64,000 nt of DNA from IMG/VR virus record IMGVR_UViG_3300010885_026047, positions 49,640 to 113,639 of that record; one strand, 5' to 3'. Source of the stretch: a virus. Made by a program: the position numbers and the translations under genes. Shown here piece by piece: positions 30,705 to 39,300 of the stretch (position 1 is its first letter; every line of letters begins with the position of its first letter). The notes beneath the pieces are model-generated. The model ran no database searches. It was not told where the DNA came from and saw only the letters and a list, made by a program, of their open reading frames with translations.

Positions 30705-31853
30705 ATGAACATACTCATAACCGGATCTGGAGGTTTTGTTGGCGGTCATCTTTGTAAACGACTTTTAGAAGAAGGTCATACTGTTATAGGTGCAGATATC
30801 AAACCTATAACCGACTGGGATCAGTATAACTGTACAGACCATCACATAGTAGATCTTAGAGATCAGTCAGCTATCGTATCTTTGTTTGGTTTATATGGTG
30901 TTTTTGACGAAGTATATACTTTAGCAGCAGACATGGGAGGTGCCGGTTACATCTTTACTGGAGAGCACGATGCTGATGTTATGCACAACTCGGCACAGAT
31001 AAACCTAAACATAGCAAAAGCATGTGTTGACTATAAAGCAGGGAGAGTGTTCTACAGTAGTTCAGCTTGTATGTATAACCAAGACTATCAAGACGATCCG
31101 GCTAACCCTGGTTTAAAAGAGTATATGGGATGGCCTTTAAACCCTGATAGTGAGTACGGTGTAGAGAAAGGTTTCTCTGAACGTCTCTACAAAGCCTTTG
31201 AGAGAAACTACGGACTAACTGTACGGATAGCCAGGTTCCATAACATTTTCGGTCCACAAGGTACTTGGAAAGGTGGTAAAGAGAAAGCACCTGCAGCTAT
31301 ATGTAGAAAGGTTGCTGAGACACTTGAAGGTCCTCCAAAACACTACAAAAAGCTTACATGGGTAAAAGAGAATGGATCTACGGTACAGGACATAGTAAAC
31401 ACTAACTATACTATAACATATCCTCCTGTTTATAACACACTTATAAACGGTGAGAAAACTGCTGAAACTCTTGTACAAGGAGAACACTTAGACGATCTTT
31501 TTATACCGGGGACTATAGATATCTGGGGAGACGGTAAACAAACACGTAGCTTTCTCTACATAGATGAGTGTATAGATGGGGTTATAAAACTGATGAGATC
31601 TGACTGTACAGATATAGTCAACATAGGTTCTGATGAGATGATCTCTATAAATGATCTGGCAAAGATGGTTATAGATATATCAGGTAAGAACTTAACTATC
31701 AACAACATAGATGGTCCTACCGGTGTAAGAGGGCGTAACTCCAACAACGATCTTATCTTTGAGAAACTTAACTGGAAACCGACACAACCACTTCGTACAG
31801 GTATGGAGAAACTTTATAACTGGGTAAACGAACAGGTATGCAGCAACAAGTAA
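30705..31853 (+). CDS. GDP-mannose 3,5-epimerase-like SDR enzyme with portal-derived insertion (382 aa)
   Basis: Extended SDR: GSGGFVGGHL (Rossmann), AADMGGAGYI, SSSACMYN (C122, the GME catalytic Cys position), YGVEKGFSERL (Y151, K155), RFHNIFGPQGTWKGGKEKAP, WGDGKQTRSFLYIDECIDGV, NIGSDEMISINDLA and GPTGVRGRNSNN all match plant-type GDP-mannose 3,5-epimerase, which makes GDP-L-galactose/gulose. Between ETLEG (209) and IDIWGDG (271) there is an extra block of about 61 residues absent from the family; residues 217-266 of it match this phage's portal protein (24 of 53 identical, no gaps). The core without it is about 320 residues, the normal size. Confidence 0.85.
   Translation: MNILITGSGGFVGGHLCKRLLEEGHTVIGADIKPITDWDQYNCTDHHIVDLRDQSAIVSLFGLYGVFDEVYTLAADMGGAGYIFTGEHDADVMHNSAQINLNIAKACVDYKAGRVFYSSSACMYNQDYQDDPANPGLKEYMGWPLNPDSEYGVEKGFSERLYKAFERNYGLTVRIARFHNIFGPQGTWKGGKEKAPAAICRKVAETLEGPPKHYKKLTWVKENGSTVQDIVNTNYTITYPPVYNTLINGEKTAETLVQGEHLDDLFIPGTIDIWGDGKQTRSFLYIDECIDGVIKLMRSDCTDIVNIGSDEMISINDLAKMVIDISGKNLTINNIDGPTGVRGRNSNNDLIFEKLNWKPTQPLRTGMEKLYNWVNEQVCSNK
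31332..31514 (+). repeat. Portal-like segment inside the epimerase gene (paralogous copy at 36172-36345)
   Basis: Encodes a stretch containing QDIV, YNT, EK, ETL and GEHLD in the same order and spacing as the portal protein segment. Nucleotide identity is modest, so the duplication is old or came from a relative. It remains in frame and has the phage's normal codon use. Confidence 0.75.
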
Positions 31854-32059
31854 ACGATCCGATATGGCAAGTAGTTCTGCAGATAGAGAAGAACTACATG
31901 ATGGTTTACAAGGGGCAAGATGTAACTGAGTTTATATCTGCTCCAGACAAAGAAGCAGCTATAGACAAAGCACTTAGAGCTAACGATATGGAACGATCAC
32001 ATATACCTGAAGTAGCTACAGTAAAAGGAGTACGACAACTGGAAGAACATGAAGAGTAG
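31838..32059 (+). CDS. Small acidic protein before the terminase (73 aa)
   Basis: MQQQVNDPIWQVVLQIEKNY ... soluble, acidic, ending QLEEHEE. Overlaps the epimerase end by 16 bases and the terminase start by 11, so it is coupled to both. A small-terminase role would fit by position but the size and sequence (no helix-turn-helix seen) give no support. Function unknown. Confidence 0.55.
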   Translation: MQQQVNDPIWQVVLQIEKNYMMVYKGQDVTEFISAPDKEAAIDKALRANDMERSHIPEVATVKGVRQLEEHEE

Positions 32060-34304
32060 CTATAAGATACCCACTTGGAGTCCGGAGAAAAACTGGCACT
32101 ACACAAAGTTTCCTAACAAGGAAGCTTTTCGTGTTTATGTCAAGTCCTTGTTTAAAGAACCGGGTAAGTACAAGTTTGACGAGACCAGTTTCAAGTTTAA
32201 CGAACATAGTAGGTTTTTCACCAAGAACAAAGTATATACTATAGCACCTGAAGACTCACAAGACTTTTACGAGTACTGGGACACAGAAAAAGAGAAGTGT
32301 AAGAAGGGAGTTATTTTTCATAACGACAAAGGAGACAGTTGGTATCTGACTCGATGGTACTACCACTGGATAAACTTCCTGCAGATATACGACAAGAGAC
32401 CAAGTGTAAAGAGTTTCAACTTCCCGGATGTCATGGATCATCAGTATCATGTCTGTCTATACGAGATGTGTGCTATACTCCATGGCAAAGACGAAGCTGC
32501 GTTAAAGAAACGGCAAATGGCTTGGTCATATATGCATGAGGCTCGTATGTATAACTGTTACTTGTTTGATAGTGGTTTTGTTGGTAAGATGGTTGCTTCT
32601 GATAAGAAGTATATCAACGCTACTGGCGGTGAGTGGAAGTTCTTAGATGAGTATCATAACTTCAACAACACGCATACTGCATGGGCCTGTTCTAACAACC
32701 CTCACAAGGAGTTCTCCTGGAAGCAACAAGTAGAACAGAAAACAGTTGATGGTAGAAAGGTGTTTATAGGTTCAAAAGCAACTATCTCCGGGATAACTCT
32801 TGATAAAGACCCGATCAGTGGAGTAGGAGGTGCCTGTGACTTATGTATATATGTAGAAGGAGGTATAGCTCCAAGTGCAAACATCACACATGGGTTTATG
32901 AAACCAGCTATGAACTTTGGTGGGATAAAGACAGGTACGTTTAACATAGGAGGGTCTGTGGGTGATCTGGATCAGTGTGAACCACTAAAAGACATGATCG
33001 AAAACCCAGAAGGTCATGATATCTATGCTATAGAGTCTAACTTACTAGATGAGAACGGAACTATAGGTATGACTGGTTTGTTTATACCGGAACAGTGGGG
33101 ATATAGTGGAGAAACGGAAGAAACAAACTGTATAGACCAGTACGGTAACTCTCTGGTAGAAAAAGCACTGGAAGTACTTAACAAAAAGTATACTCAGGCA
33201 AAACTTACCAAAAAACACGAAGACTATCAACTGGCAGTATCACAAGGACCAAGAAACATAGCTGAAGCTTTTGCTATTCGTAAAGTATCTGTGTTCCCGG
33301 TAAGACACACTGCAGCACAAACAAAACGTATAGAAGACGGAGAAGTATATCTACGTTATGTAGAACTTGAAAGAGACGAAGATAACTCTATAAGTTTCAA
33401 GATAACTACAGATAGAAAACCCTGCCCATATCCGATAAAGTTGACTGAAGAAGACAAGAGAGGTGTGGTAGTTGTTCATGAGTTTCCTGGTAAGAGTCCT
33501 GAGTGGGGAGACTTTTACTTCTCTGTAGATCCAGTCGAAGTGGGCAAGTCCGAAACTTCGGACTCCTTAGCAGCTATCTATATCTATAAGAACCCGGTTA
33601 AGGTTACACAGATAGACGAAGAAGGTAACAGTACAACATATATAGAACGTGGTAAGTTGGTATGTGAGTGGGTAGGTAGGTATGATGACCCTAACGAAAC
33701 CAACGAACAGCTATCCAAGGTAGTGGAGTGGTATAACGCATGGGGTATAAGTGAGAACAACAAGACCTCTTTCAACAACTATATGATCCTCAAACGGAGA
33801 GTTAAACACTTAGCTCCTTCTACCGAGATGTTGTATGACAAAGAGATAGGAGTATCTCAGAACGTTTACCAGAAGTTTGGTTGGTCTAAAACAGGCAGTA
33901 ACGAAACAGGTATCTGGAAGAAGATGTTAACAGACGGTATCAACTATCTCTCTGAAGAGTTAAAAGAAGACAGAGATGAGGAAGATAAAGTTGTCAAGGT
34001 TCACTATGGAGTAGAACGTATACCGTTTATATGGCTTTTGAAAGAGATGCAAGAGTATCAGCCAAAGAAAAACTTTGACCGGGTTATAGCTTACTGTGCT
34101 CTTATATCTTTTGCTAAGATACAAGAAGCTGCCAGGGAGATCAAAGAGAAGACAGAGCGAGTATCGGATACGAACAAAAAGCATACCTTTACTAGGTCAA
34201 ACTTTTTAAAGTCAGTAGGTAGACAGCAACAAGCAACTCAACAAAGACCTATGCAGATGTACAGAAGTGTTGGCAAACAACAACTCACAGTTAAAAAGAA
34301 GTAG
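32049..34304 (+). CDS. Terminase large subunit (751 aa)
   Basis: DNA-packaging motor ATPase and nuclease. N-terminal half has KRQMAWSYMHEARM (Walker-A region in degenerate form, as is usual in Bacteroidota phage TerL) and DLCIYVEGG (Walker B plus catalytic Glu). The C-terminal RNase H-like nuclease contains DFYFSVDPV...GKSETSDSLAAIYIY (about 490-515) with the metal-binding acidic residues. Length 751 is typical of crAss-like and related TerL proteins. Followed directly by a GIY-YIG endonuclease gene and the portal gene. Confidence 0.88.
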   Translation: MKSSYKIPTWSPEKNWHYTKFPNKEAFRVYVKSLFKEPGKYKFDETSFKFNEHSRFFTKNKVYTIAPEDSQDFYEYWDTEKEKCKKGVIFHNDKGDSWYLTRWYYHWINFLQIYDKRPSVKSFNFPDVMDHQYHVCLYEMCAILHGKDEAALKKRQMAWSYMHEARMYNCYLFDSGFVGKMVASDKKYINATGGEWKFLDEYHNFNNTHTAWACSNNPHKEFSWKQQVEQKTVDGRKVFIGSKATISGITLDKDPISGVGGACDLCIYVEGGIAPSANITHGFMKPAMNFGGIKTGTFNIGGSVGDLDQCEPLKDMIENPEGHDIYAIESNLLDENGTIGMTGLFIPEQWGYSGETEETNCIDQYGNSLVEKALEVLNKKYTQAKLTKKHEDYQLAVSQGPRNIAEAFAIRKVSVFPVRHTAAQTKRIEDGEVYLRYVELERDEDNSISFKITTDRKPCPYPIKLTEEDKRGVVVVHEFPGKSPEWGDFYFSVDPVEVGKSETSDSLAAIYIYKNPVKVTQIDEEGNSTTYIERGKLVCEWVGRYDDPNETNEQLSKVVEWYNAWGISENNKTSFNNYMILKRRVKHLAPSTEMLYDKEIGVSQNVYQKFGWSKTGSNETGIWKKMLTDGINYLSEELKEDRDEEDKVVKVHYGVERIPFIWLLKEMQEYQPKKNFDRVIAYCALISFAKIQEAAREIKEKTERVSDTNKKHTFTRSNFLKSVGRQQQATQQRPMQMYRSVGKQQLTVKKK

Positions 34305-34305
34305 T

Positions 34306-34977
34306 ATGGATAACATAGTTGTATACAGATATCTGAGAAACGATACAGGTTATCCTGTTTATATAGGTATAGGTACTTTAAAACGTGCCAGAGATACAAA
34401 GAATGGACGGAGTGAGTTCTTTAAACGTATCAGAGATAAACATGGTATAGAGTTAGAGATAGTTGAAGAAAGGTTAGACTGGAACACTGCTGCTGAAAAA
34501 GAGAAGTGGTGGATAGCTTTATATGGTCGTATAGATAACGGTACAGGGATACTTTGTAACCTAACAGATGGTGGAGAAGGAAGGTTTGGTTGTAAATTAT
34601 CACCTGAGAGTATCCAGAAGGGAAAAGATACAAAAGCAAGAAATGGGTTTAAAGGGATGCTAGGAAGAACTCATACTGAAGAAGTAAGACAAAGAATGTC
34701 TAAAAGTAGGCAGGGTAGAGAAGTCACAAAAGAGACAAGAAGAAAGATAAGTGAGAGTGAGAAAGAAAAGCCAAAACGTAGGACTGAGAAGTTTATACAA
34801 GCTATAGCTAACAGGATAGGTAAGACACACAATGTCAGAGCAGTTATAAACACCACTACAGGACAAGTATTTCCATCAGTTCGTCAAGCTGCAGAAAGTG
34901 CAGGTATCAGGGATGCCACATTGGGCAGGAAACTAAGAGGGGATAGGACAAACAACACAAGTTTTAAGTTTATATAA
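34306..34977 (+). CDS. GIY-YIG homing endonuclease with NUMOD domains (223 aa)
   Basis: GIY-YIG domain at about 5-80: VVYRYLRNDTGYPVYIGIGT (variant of GIY-10-YIG), an R in KRARDTK, E64-K-W-W and NLTDGGEG (compare N-x-T-D-G-G-E-G of SegA/bacteriophage endonucleases). Middle Lys/Arg-rich NUMOD3-like repeats (GMLGRTHTEEVRQRMSKSRQ, RKISESEKE) and a C-terminal NUMOD1-like helix-turn-helix (VFPSVRQAAESAGIRDATLG). Freestanding, wedged between TerL and portal; starts one base after the TerL stop. Confidence 0.9.
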   Translation: MDNIVVYRYLRNDTGYPVYIGIGTLKRARDTKNGRSEFFKRIRDKHGIELEIVEERLDWNTAAEKEKWWIALYGRIDNGTGILCNLTDGGEGRFGCKLSPESIQKGKDTKARNGFKGMLGRTHTEEVRQRMSKSRQGREVTKETRRKISESEKEKPKRRTEKFIQAIANRIGKTHNVRAVINTTTGQVFPSVRQAAESAGIRDATLGRKLRGDRTNNTSFKFI

Positions 34978-34989
34978 AACATACAAGAC

Positions 34990-37746
34990 ATGAGTATAGT
35001 TAGCGGCTACGAGTTATATAAGGGTAAAAAACTACCGGAGAATGACTACCCTACAAACAGTTTCTTCCAACCCTTGCAGTTCTTACCGAGTAAGTCTAAA
35101 GATAGCAGTTGGTATTGCCAGTGTCTGAATTACATAGACTGGCAGTCACTTATACAGTTAAGACGAAACGCTAACTGGATGATGAAAAACTACAAGTTAG
35201 CTATAGGTGAGATAGAAAAGAGTGATTATATACAACAGGATAGTGAGTATGCAGACATGATAGAGTCCTTAGACCAAAGGGCTGGAGGTGTTCTGGAGTC
35301 TATGGAGATCAAAAACTATAGTTTTGCCAACACAGTTATCAACATACTTGATGACGAGTTTGCTAAAAGGGTTTCTCACATGTCCTTTTCTGATGGTAGT
35401 CCACAGTGGGCTAATGACATGCTTACCCAGAAAAAAGAGGACATAGAGCAAGTACTGGAGCAAAAAGCTATGATAAACCAGATGCTGCAGATGCAGAAGA
35501 TGGGTATCGCTCCAGACAGTGACCAGGGTAAGCAGATGGTTGATCCAAACACTATCAAGTCCCTACCAGAGATACAGAAGTACTATAACAAGAGTTACCG
35601 GGATATATATCAACAGTGGGCCGAGAAACAGATGGTCTACGATAACGAAAGGTTCTGTATGCCTGAGTTAGAACGTGTCCAGTTCAGGAACATGTTGATA
35701 ACAGATAGAGAGATATGGCACTTTCGTATGATGGAAAACGACTACAACCTTGAAGTCTGGAACCCTCCACAAGTAGCTTACAGAAAGTCACCTGATGTAA
35801 GATACCTATCTGATGCTGCATGGGTATGTCATGTTACCTACCTGACAGTACCTGACTGTATAGACAGACATGGTTGGAAGATGAGTGAAGAACAATTACT
35901 CTCTTTAAACACTATACACGGAGCAAGATCAGCTACTTATGCACTTGATGGTAAAGAACCAGATCAGTACTGGAGAGGTGACCAAAGTTACGACTGGAAC
36001 AGAACAGGACCAGGTATAGGTATGAGACAAGCTTTATCTGTACTTGATAACGTATCTGGTTCCGGAGGTGATATAACTAGGGCCATCTTAAACCAGGGAG
36101 AAGACGTAGTAAACATCAACGGAGAGTTTATGGTTCGTGAGTCTACTATCTACTGGAAGAGTGAACGAAAGTTCTTTCACCTGACCAAGATAGATGATCA
36201 GGGGAACCAGATACAGGATATAGTAGGTGAAGACTACAAGGTTACCAGTAAACCTATGTACAATACAGTTCTCTATCCTGAAAAGTGTAAAGAAACTTTG
36301 ATATACGGAGAGCACTTAGATCCTTTGTGGTGTAACGAAACATGGGGAGGTATCCGTATAGGTACAAACGTTCCATCTATAGGTTGGCAGGGAACTTCTG
36401 CTACTTTTGCACCTATCTATCTGGGAACTACAGGACCAGTTCCATCAAGACTTCCGTTTCAGTTCAAAGGAGACAAGAACTTGTACGGAGCAAAACTACC
36501 TGTAGAAGGACGCATCTATAACGATCACAACACTAAGTCCAGAGCTTTCTTAGATAACCTGAAACCGTGGCAGATAGGTGTAAACATGACCATGAACCTT
36601 ATCGTGGATACTATGGTTAACGATCTGGGAGTTATAGCTGGTATAGATCCTAATGCTATAGCTAAACACTCTTTGGGAGAAGACTGGGGACCTAACATCT
36701 GGTCTGCTGCTATAACAGTAGCAAAGAACACAGGTACTATGCCCATAAACTCTGCAGGTAGGGGTTCTGATGGACAACCTATAGGACATGATCCTTTACG
36801 AAGAGTGGACTTATCTCAGACAGACAGGTTGATGGGTCTTATGAAGATAGCTGACTGGTTCAAAACAAATGGCTTAGACAGTGTAGGTTTAAACCCAAGA
36901 CGTACCGGAACACCTATAGGACAAGAAGCAACAGCTACTGAAGTTAAACAAGATGTAGCCAGTTCTTATAGCCATACGGAGTATCTCTTTACACAACATA
37001 GCGATGATGTTATGCCAAGAGTTCACCAAATGAGAACTGATCTTGCCCAGTACTATAACAGCACAAACCCATCTTTAAGACTACAGTATCTGACAGCTTC
37101 TGACGAACAGGTACTTTTCCAGATAGATGGAACTAAGCTACTAGGAAGAGACTTTAACTGCAAGAGCACAACTACAGTAAATGCCCGGTCTATCATGCAG
37201 AAGATAGAGCAGTTACTGATGACCGATAACACTTCCGGAGCAGACGTTTACGATAAGATAAAAGCTATCCAGACACCAAACTTATCAGCTCTAAACCAGG
37301 TAGTAGAACAGTTAGGTAAGAAGAAAGAACAAGAACAACAGGCTCAACAACAGGCAGAACAGCAACAAGCACAGGCAGAACAGCAACATCAGATGCAGAT
37401 GCTACAAGAGAAACAGCAGTTTGAAGCTGAAGAGAATGCTAAAAAGATACAAGCAGAGAACTATAGAGCAGAAATAGCAGCAGCGGCTAAAGCGGCTACT
37501 GGAAAACCTGCAGATGAGAGTGAAGGAGCTTACCAGGAAGCAACCAAGATGCAGCAACAACAACAGATGCACACTGATAAGATATCCCTGGAACGTAGCA
37601 AAGAAGCCAACAAGAACTCTTTAGAGACACAGAAACTGGCACTTGGTAAACAGAAGTTACAGTCTGAGGATGCCAGAACCCGTCAGGAACTTCAGGTAGC
37701 GAAGATCAACCAAAAGACCAAGGAGAAAGAGAAGACAAAGAAGTAA
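34990..37746 (+). CDS. Portal protein (918 aa)
   Basis: Called from position (after TerL, before scaffold and capsid), length and the body sequence with RNANWMMKNYKLAIGEIEKS, WKSERKFFHLTKIDDQGN and DPLWCNETWGGIRIGTN, which resemble portal proteins of crAss-like and other Bacteroidota phages. The last about 145 residues are Gln/Lys/Glu-rich coiled coil (crown/barrel). Residues about 395-450 are the segment duplicated in the epimerase. Forms the dodecameric DNA entry ring. Confidence 0.8.
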   Translation: MSIVSGYELYKGKKLPENDYPTNSFFQPLQFLPSKSKDSSWYCQCLNYIDWQSLIQLRRNANWMMKNYKLAIGEIEKSDYIQQDSEYADMIESLDQRAGGVLESMEIKNYSFANTVINILDDEFAKRVSHMSFSDGSPQWANDMLTQKKEDIEQVLEQKAMINQMLQMQKMGIAPDSDQGKQMVDPNTIKSLPEIQKYYNKSYRDIYQQWAEKQMVYDNERFCMPELERVQFRNMLITDREIWHFRMMENDYNLEVWNPPQVAYRKSPDVRYLSDAAWVCHVTYLTVPDCIDRHGWKMSEEQLLSLNTIHGARSATYALDGKEPDQYWRGDQSYDWNRTGPGIGMRQALSVLDNVSGSGGDITRAILNQGEDVVNINGEFMVRESTIYWKSERKFFHLTKIDDQGNQIQDIVGEDYKVTSKPMYNTVLYPEKCKETLIYGEHLDPLWCNETWGGIRIGTNVPSIGWQGTSATFAPIYLGTTGPVPSRLPFQFKGDKNLYGAKLPVEGRIYNDHNTKSRAFLDNLKPWQIGVNMTMNLIVDTMVNDLGVIAGIDPNAIAKHSLGEDWGPNIWSAAITVAKNTGTMPINSAGRGSDGQPIGHDPLRRVDLSQTDRLMGLMKIADWFKTNGLDSVGLNPRRTGTPIGQEATATEVKQDVASSYSHTEYLFTQHSDDVMPRVHQMRTDLAQYYNSTNPSLRLQYLTASDEQVLFQIDGTKLLGRDFNCKSTTTVNARSIMQKIEQLLMTDNTSGADVYDKIKAIQTPNLSALNQVVEQLGKKKEQEQQAQQQAEQQQAQAEQQHQMQMLQEKQQFEAEENAKKIQAENYRAEIAAAAKAATGKPADESEGAYQEATKMQQQQQMHTDKISLERSKEANKNSLETQKLALGKQKLQSEDARTRQELQVAKINQKTKEKEKTKK
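36172..36345 (+). repeat. Portal segment duplicated in the epimerase
   Basis: Encodes the QDIV ... YNT ... EK ... ETL ... GEHLD series shared with the epimerase insertion at 31332-31514; here it is an integral part of the portal body and so probably the source copy. Confidence 0.75.
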
Positions 37747-37766
37747 GCTTTAATACAACTATGTAG

Positions 37767-37794
37767 AAAGGGTTCCTAAAAAGGAGCCTTTTTT
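37767..37794 (+). terminator. Intrinsic terminator after portal gene
   Basis: GGGTTCCT (37770-37777) pairs with AGGAGCCT (37782-37789), loop AAAA, extended by AAA/TTT and followed by TTTTT. Confidence 0.75.
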
Positions 37795-37852
37795 AGTTTA
37801 AAGTGTGTTGTATAAAGAAAAACACTTATGAACTGATATAACCCTAAGCTAT

Positions 37853-37884
37853 GGGATATTTCTATCTAGCCTCTGAAACATCCC
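37853..37884 (+). other. Hairpin upstream of scaffold gene
   Basis: GGGATATTTC (37853-37862 region) pairs with GAAACATCCC with one mismatch across a 12-base loop; no T-run. It could be a leader structure for the scaffold-capsid unit. The rest of 37795-37942 shows no gene. Confidence 0.35.
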
Positions 37885-37942
37885 TATCCGTATAGTTTGA
37901 TAGTTGTTCGATGTAGTTTTACATAGAACCAACCAATATCTT

Positions 37943-39268
37943 ATGTTTGACAACGTATTTGAAACTAATCAACAGTCAGCCGGTACAGATGTACTGGACG
38001 GTATCTTTGGTACAAGCGGTACTAATGATATCCTGATGGCTAAACCAGAGGATAAGAAAGCTCTTGAACAAAAAGAGATAGCTGCCAATGTTTTGAAAAA
38101 CGAAACACTGGACAAAGTTTTAGATAAGTCAGTTGAACAAGCTGCTGAAAACAAACTACTGAAAGAGAAAGAAGTAAAGACTGAACCTGTAGTAGTTGAC
38201 GATAAGAAAGTTAAAGATATACTGGACAGTGCTATAACTGAAACACTTAAAACTGTCGAAGTAGAAGAAACAGAAGAACAACCTACTGCAGGTCGTCCCA
38301 AGACTGAGAAGAACACACTGATCAGTTATCTGAAAAAGAAAATAGAAACAAACGACTACGGTCTTCCTGATACTATAGAGTTTGATGCTACCAAGCAGTC
38401 ACTTGATGATGTTCTGGCTAAACAGTCTGAAGAGTCTCTTCACTCTATACTAGATGCTAATTGGGCAGCTAAAGAGAAAGCTCTTATAGACCAGACACCT
38501 ACAGAGTTCTTTGAGTCACTTCCAGAGTCTTTACAGTATGCAGCTAAAGCAGTTGCTGCTGGTGCTGGAGAAGACCAACTACAGGATATATACAGGGCAC
38601 TTTTCTGGGTAGAACAAGTTAAAGCACTTGATGAACGTAACGAAGATCATCAACCTGCCATCATCCAGAACTATCTACAAGCTACTGGCTGGAAACAAGA
38701 AGCTATAGCTGAACAGATAGAAGAGTGGAAAGAGAACAACAAACTTGGAAAAAAAGCTGCTGAGTTCAAACCTATGTTGGACGAGATGCAGAAAGAACAG
38801 GTTGAAGGACAGATTCGTGCGCAGGAAGAACAGCGTAAACGAGAAGAACAACTAGCTAACTTCTACAGTGAAAACGTATATAAAACACTGGAAGGTAACC
38901 AGTTAGCTGGCGTAAAACTTGATAAAAAGTGGGCACGTCAACTGGCAGATAACATGACCAACACAGTTCAGTCTCCATGGAACGGACAACCTGTTAACTA
39001 CTTAGGTTATGGTTTACACAAGGCTCAGTTTGTAGAACCTGACTATGAAGCAGTTATGATAGCTGCCTGGGTTCTTAACGATAAGAAAGCAGCACTTGAA
39101 GCACTTGGTCAAAGATCAGCAAATGCTCAGGTAGAAAAAGATGTTAAACTGATAAAGGCCAACCAACCTGGTTTTGGTACATCCGGTCAACCTCAGATAG
39201 CAGAACCAAAAAAACAGATAAAACGTATCAACACTTCAAACGTACTAAAGCGTCCAAGTGTAGTATAA
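37943..39268 (+). CDS. Putative scaffold / head-assembly protein (441 aa)
   Basis: Highly charged, Lys/Glu-rich, mostly helical (DKKALEQKEIAANVLKNETL, EKEVKTEPVVVDDKK), low in aromatic residues except in the C-terminal third; directly upstream of the major capsid gene. Composition and position are those of a phage scaffolding protein. The C-terminal 100 residues are more globular. The ATG at 37943 is used: a further 13 upstream codons in the same frame lie in the untranslated leader and lack protein character. Confidence 0.65.
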   Translation: MFDNVFETNQQSAGTDVLDGIFGTSGTNDILMAKPEDKKALEQKEIAANVLKNETLDKVLDKSVEQAAENKLLKEKEVKTEPVVVDDKKVKDILDSAITETLKTVEVEETEEQPTAGRPKTEKNTLISYLKKKIETNDYGLPDTIEFDATKQSLDDVLAKQSEESLHSILDANWAAKEKALIDQTPTEFFESLPESLQYAAKAVAAGAGEDQLQDIYRALFWVEQVKALDERNEDHQPAIIQNYLQATGWKQEAIAEQIEEWKENNKLGKKAAEFKPMLDEMQKEQVEGQIRAQEEQRKREEQLANFYSENVYKTLEGNQLAGVKLDKKWARQLADNMTNTVQSPWNGQPVNYLGYGLHKAQFVEPDYEAVMIAAWVLNDKKAALEALGQRSANAQVEKDVKLIKANQPGFGTSGQPQIAEPKKQIKRINTSNVLKRPSVV

Positions 39269-39300
39269 CATAAAACATTCACAACTAAAACAAACACACA

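Noticed and set aside
31102-31487. Minus-strand frames opposite the epimerase insertion
   Set aside because: Considered as a possible source of the extra block (overprinted gene), but they are antisense shadows, and the plus-strand match to the portal protein explains the insertion.
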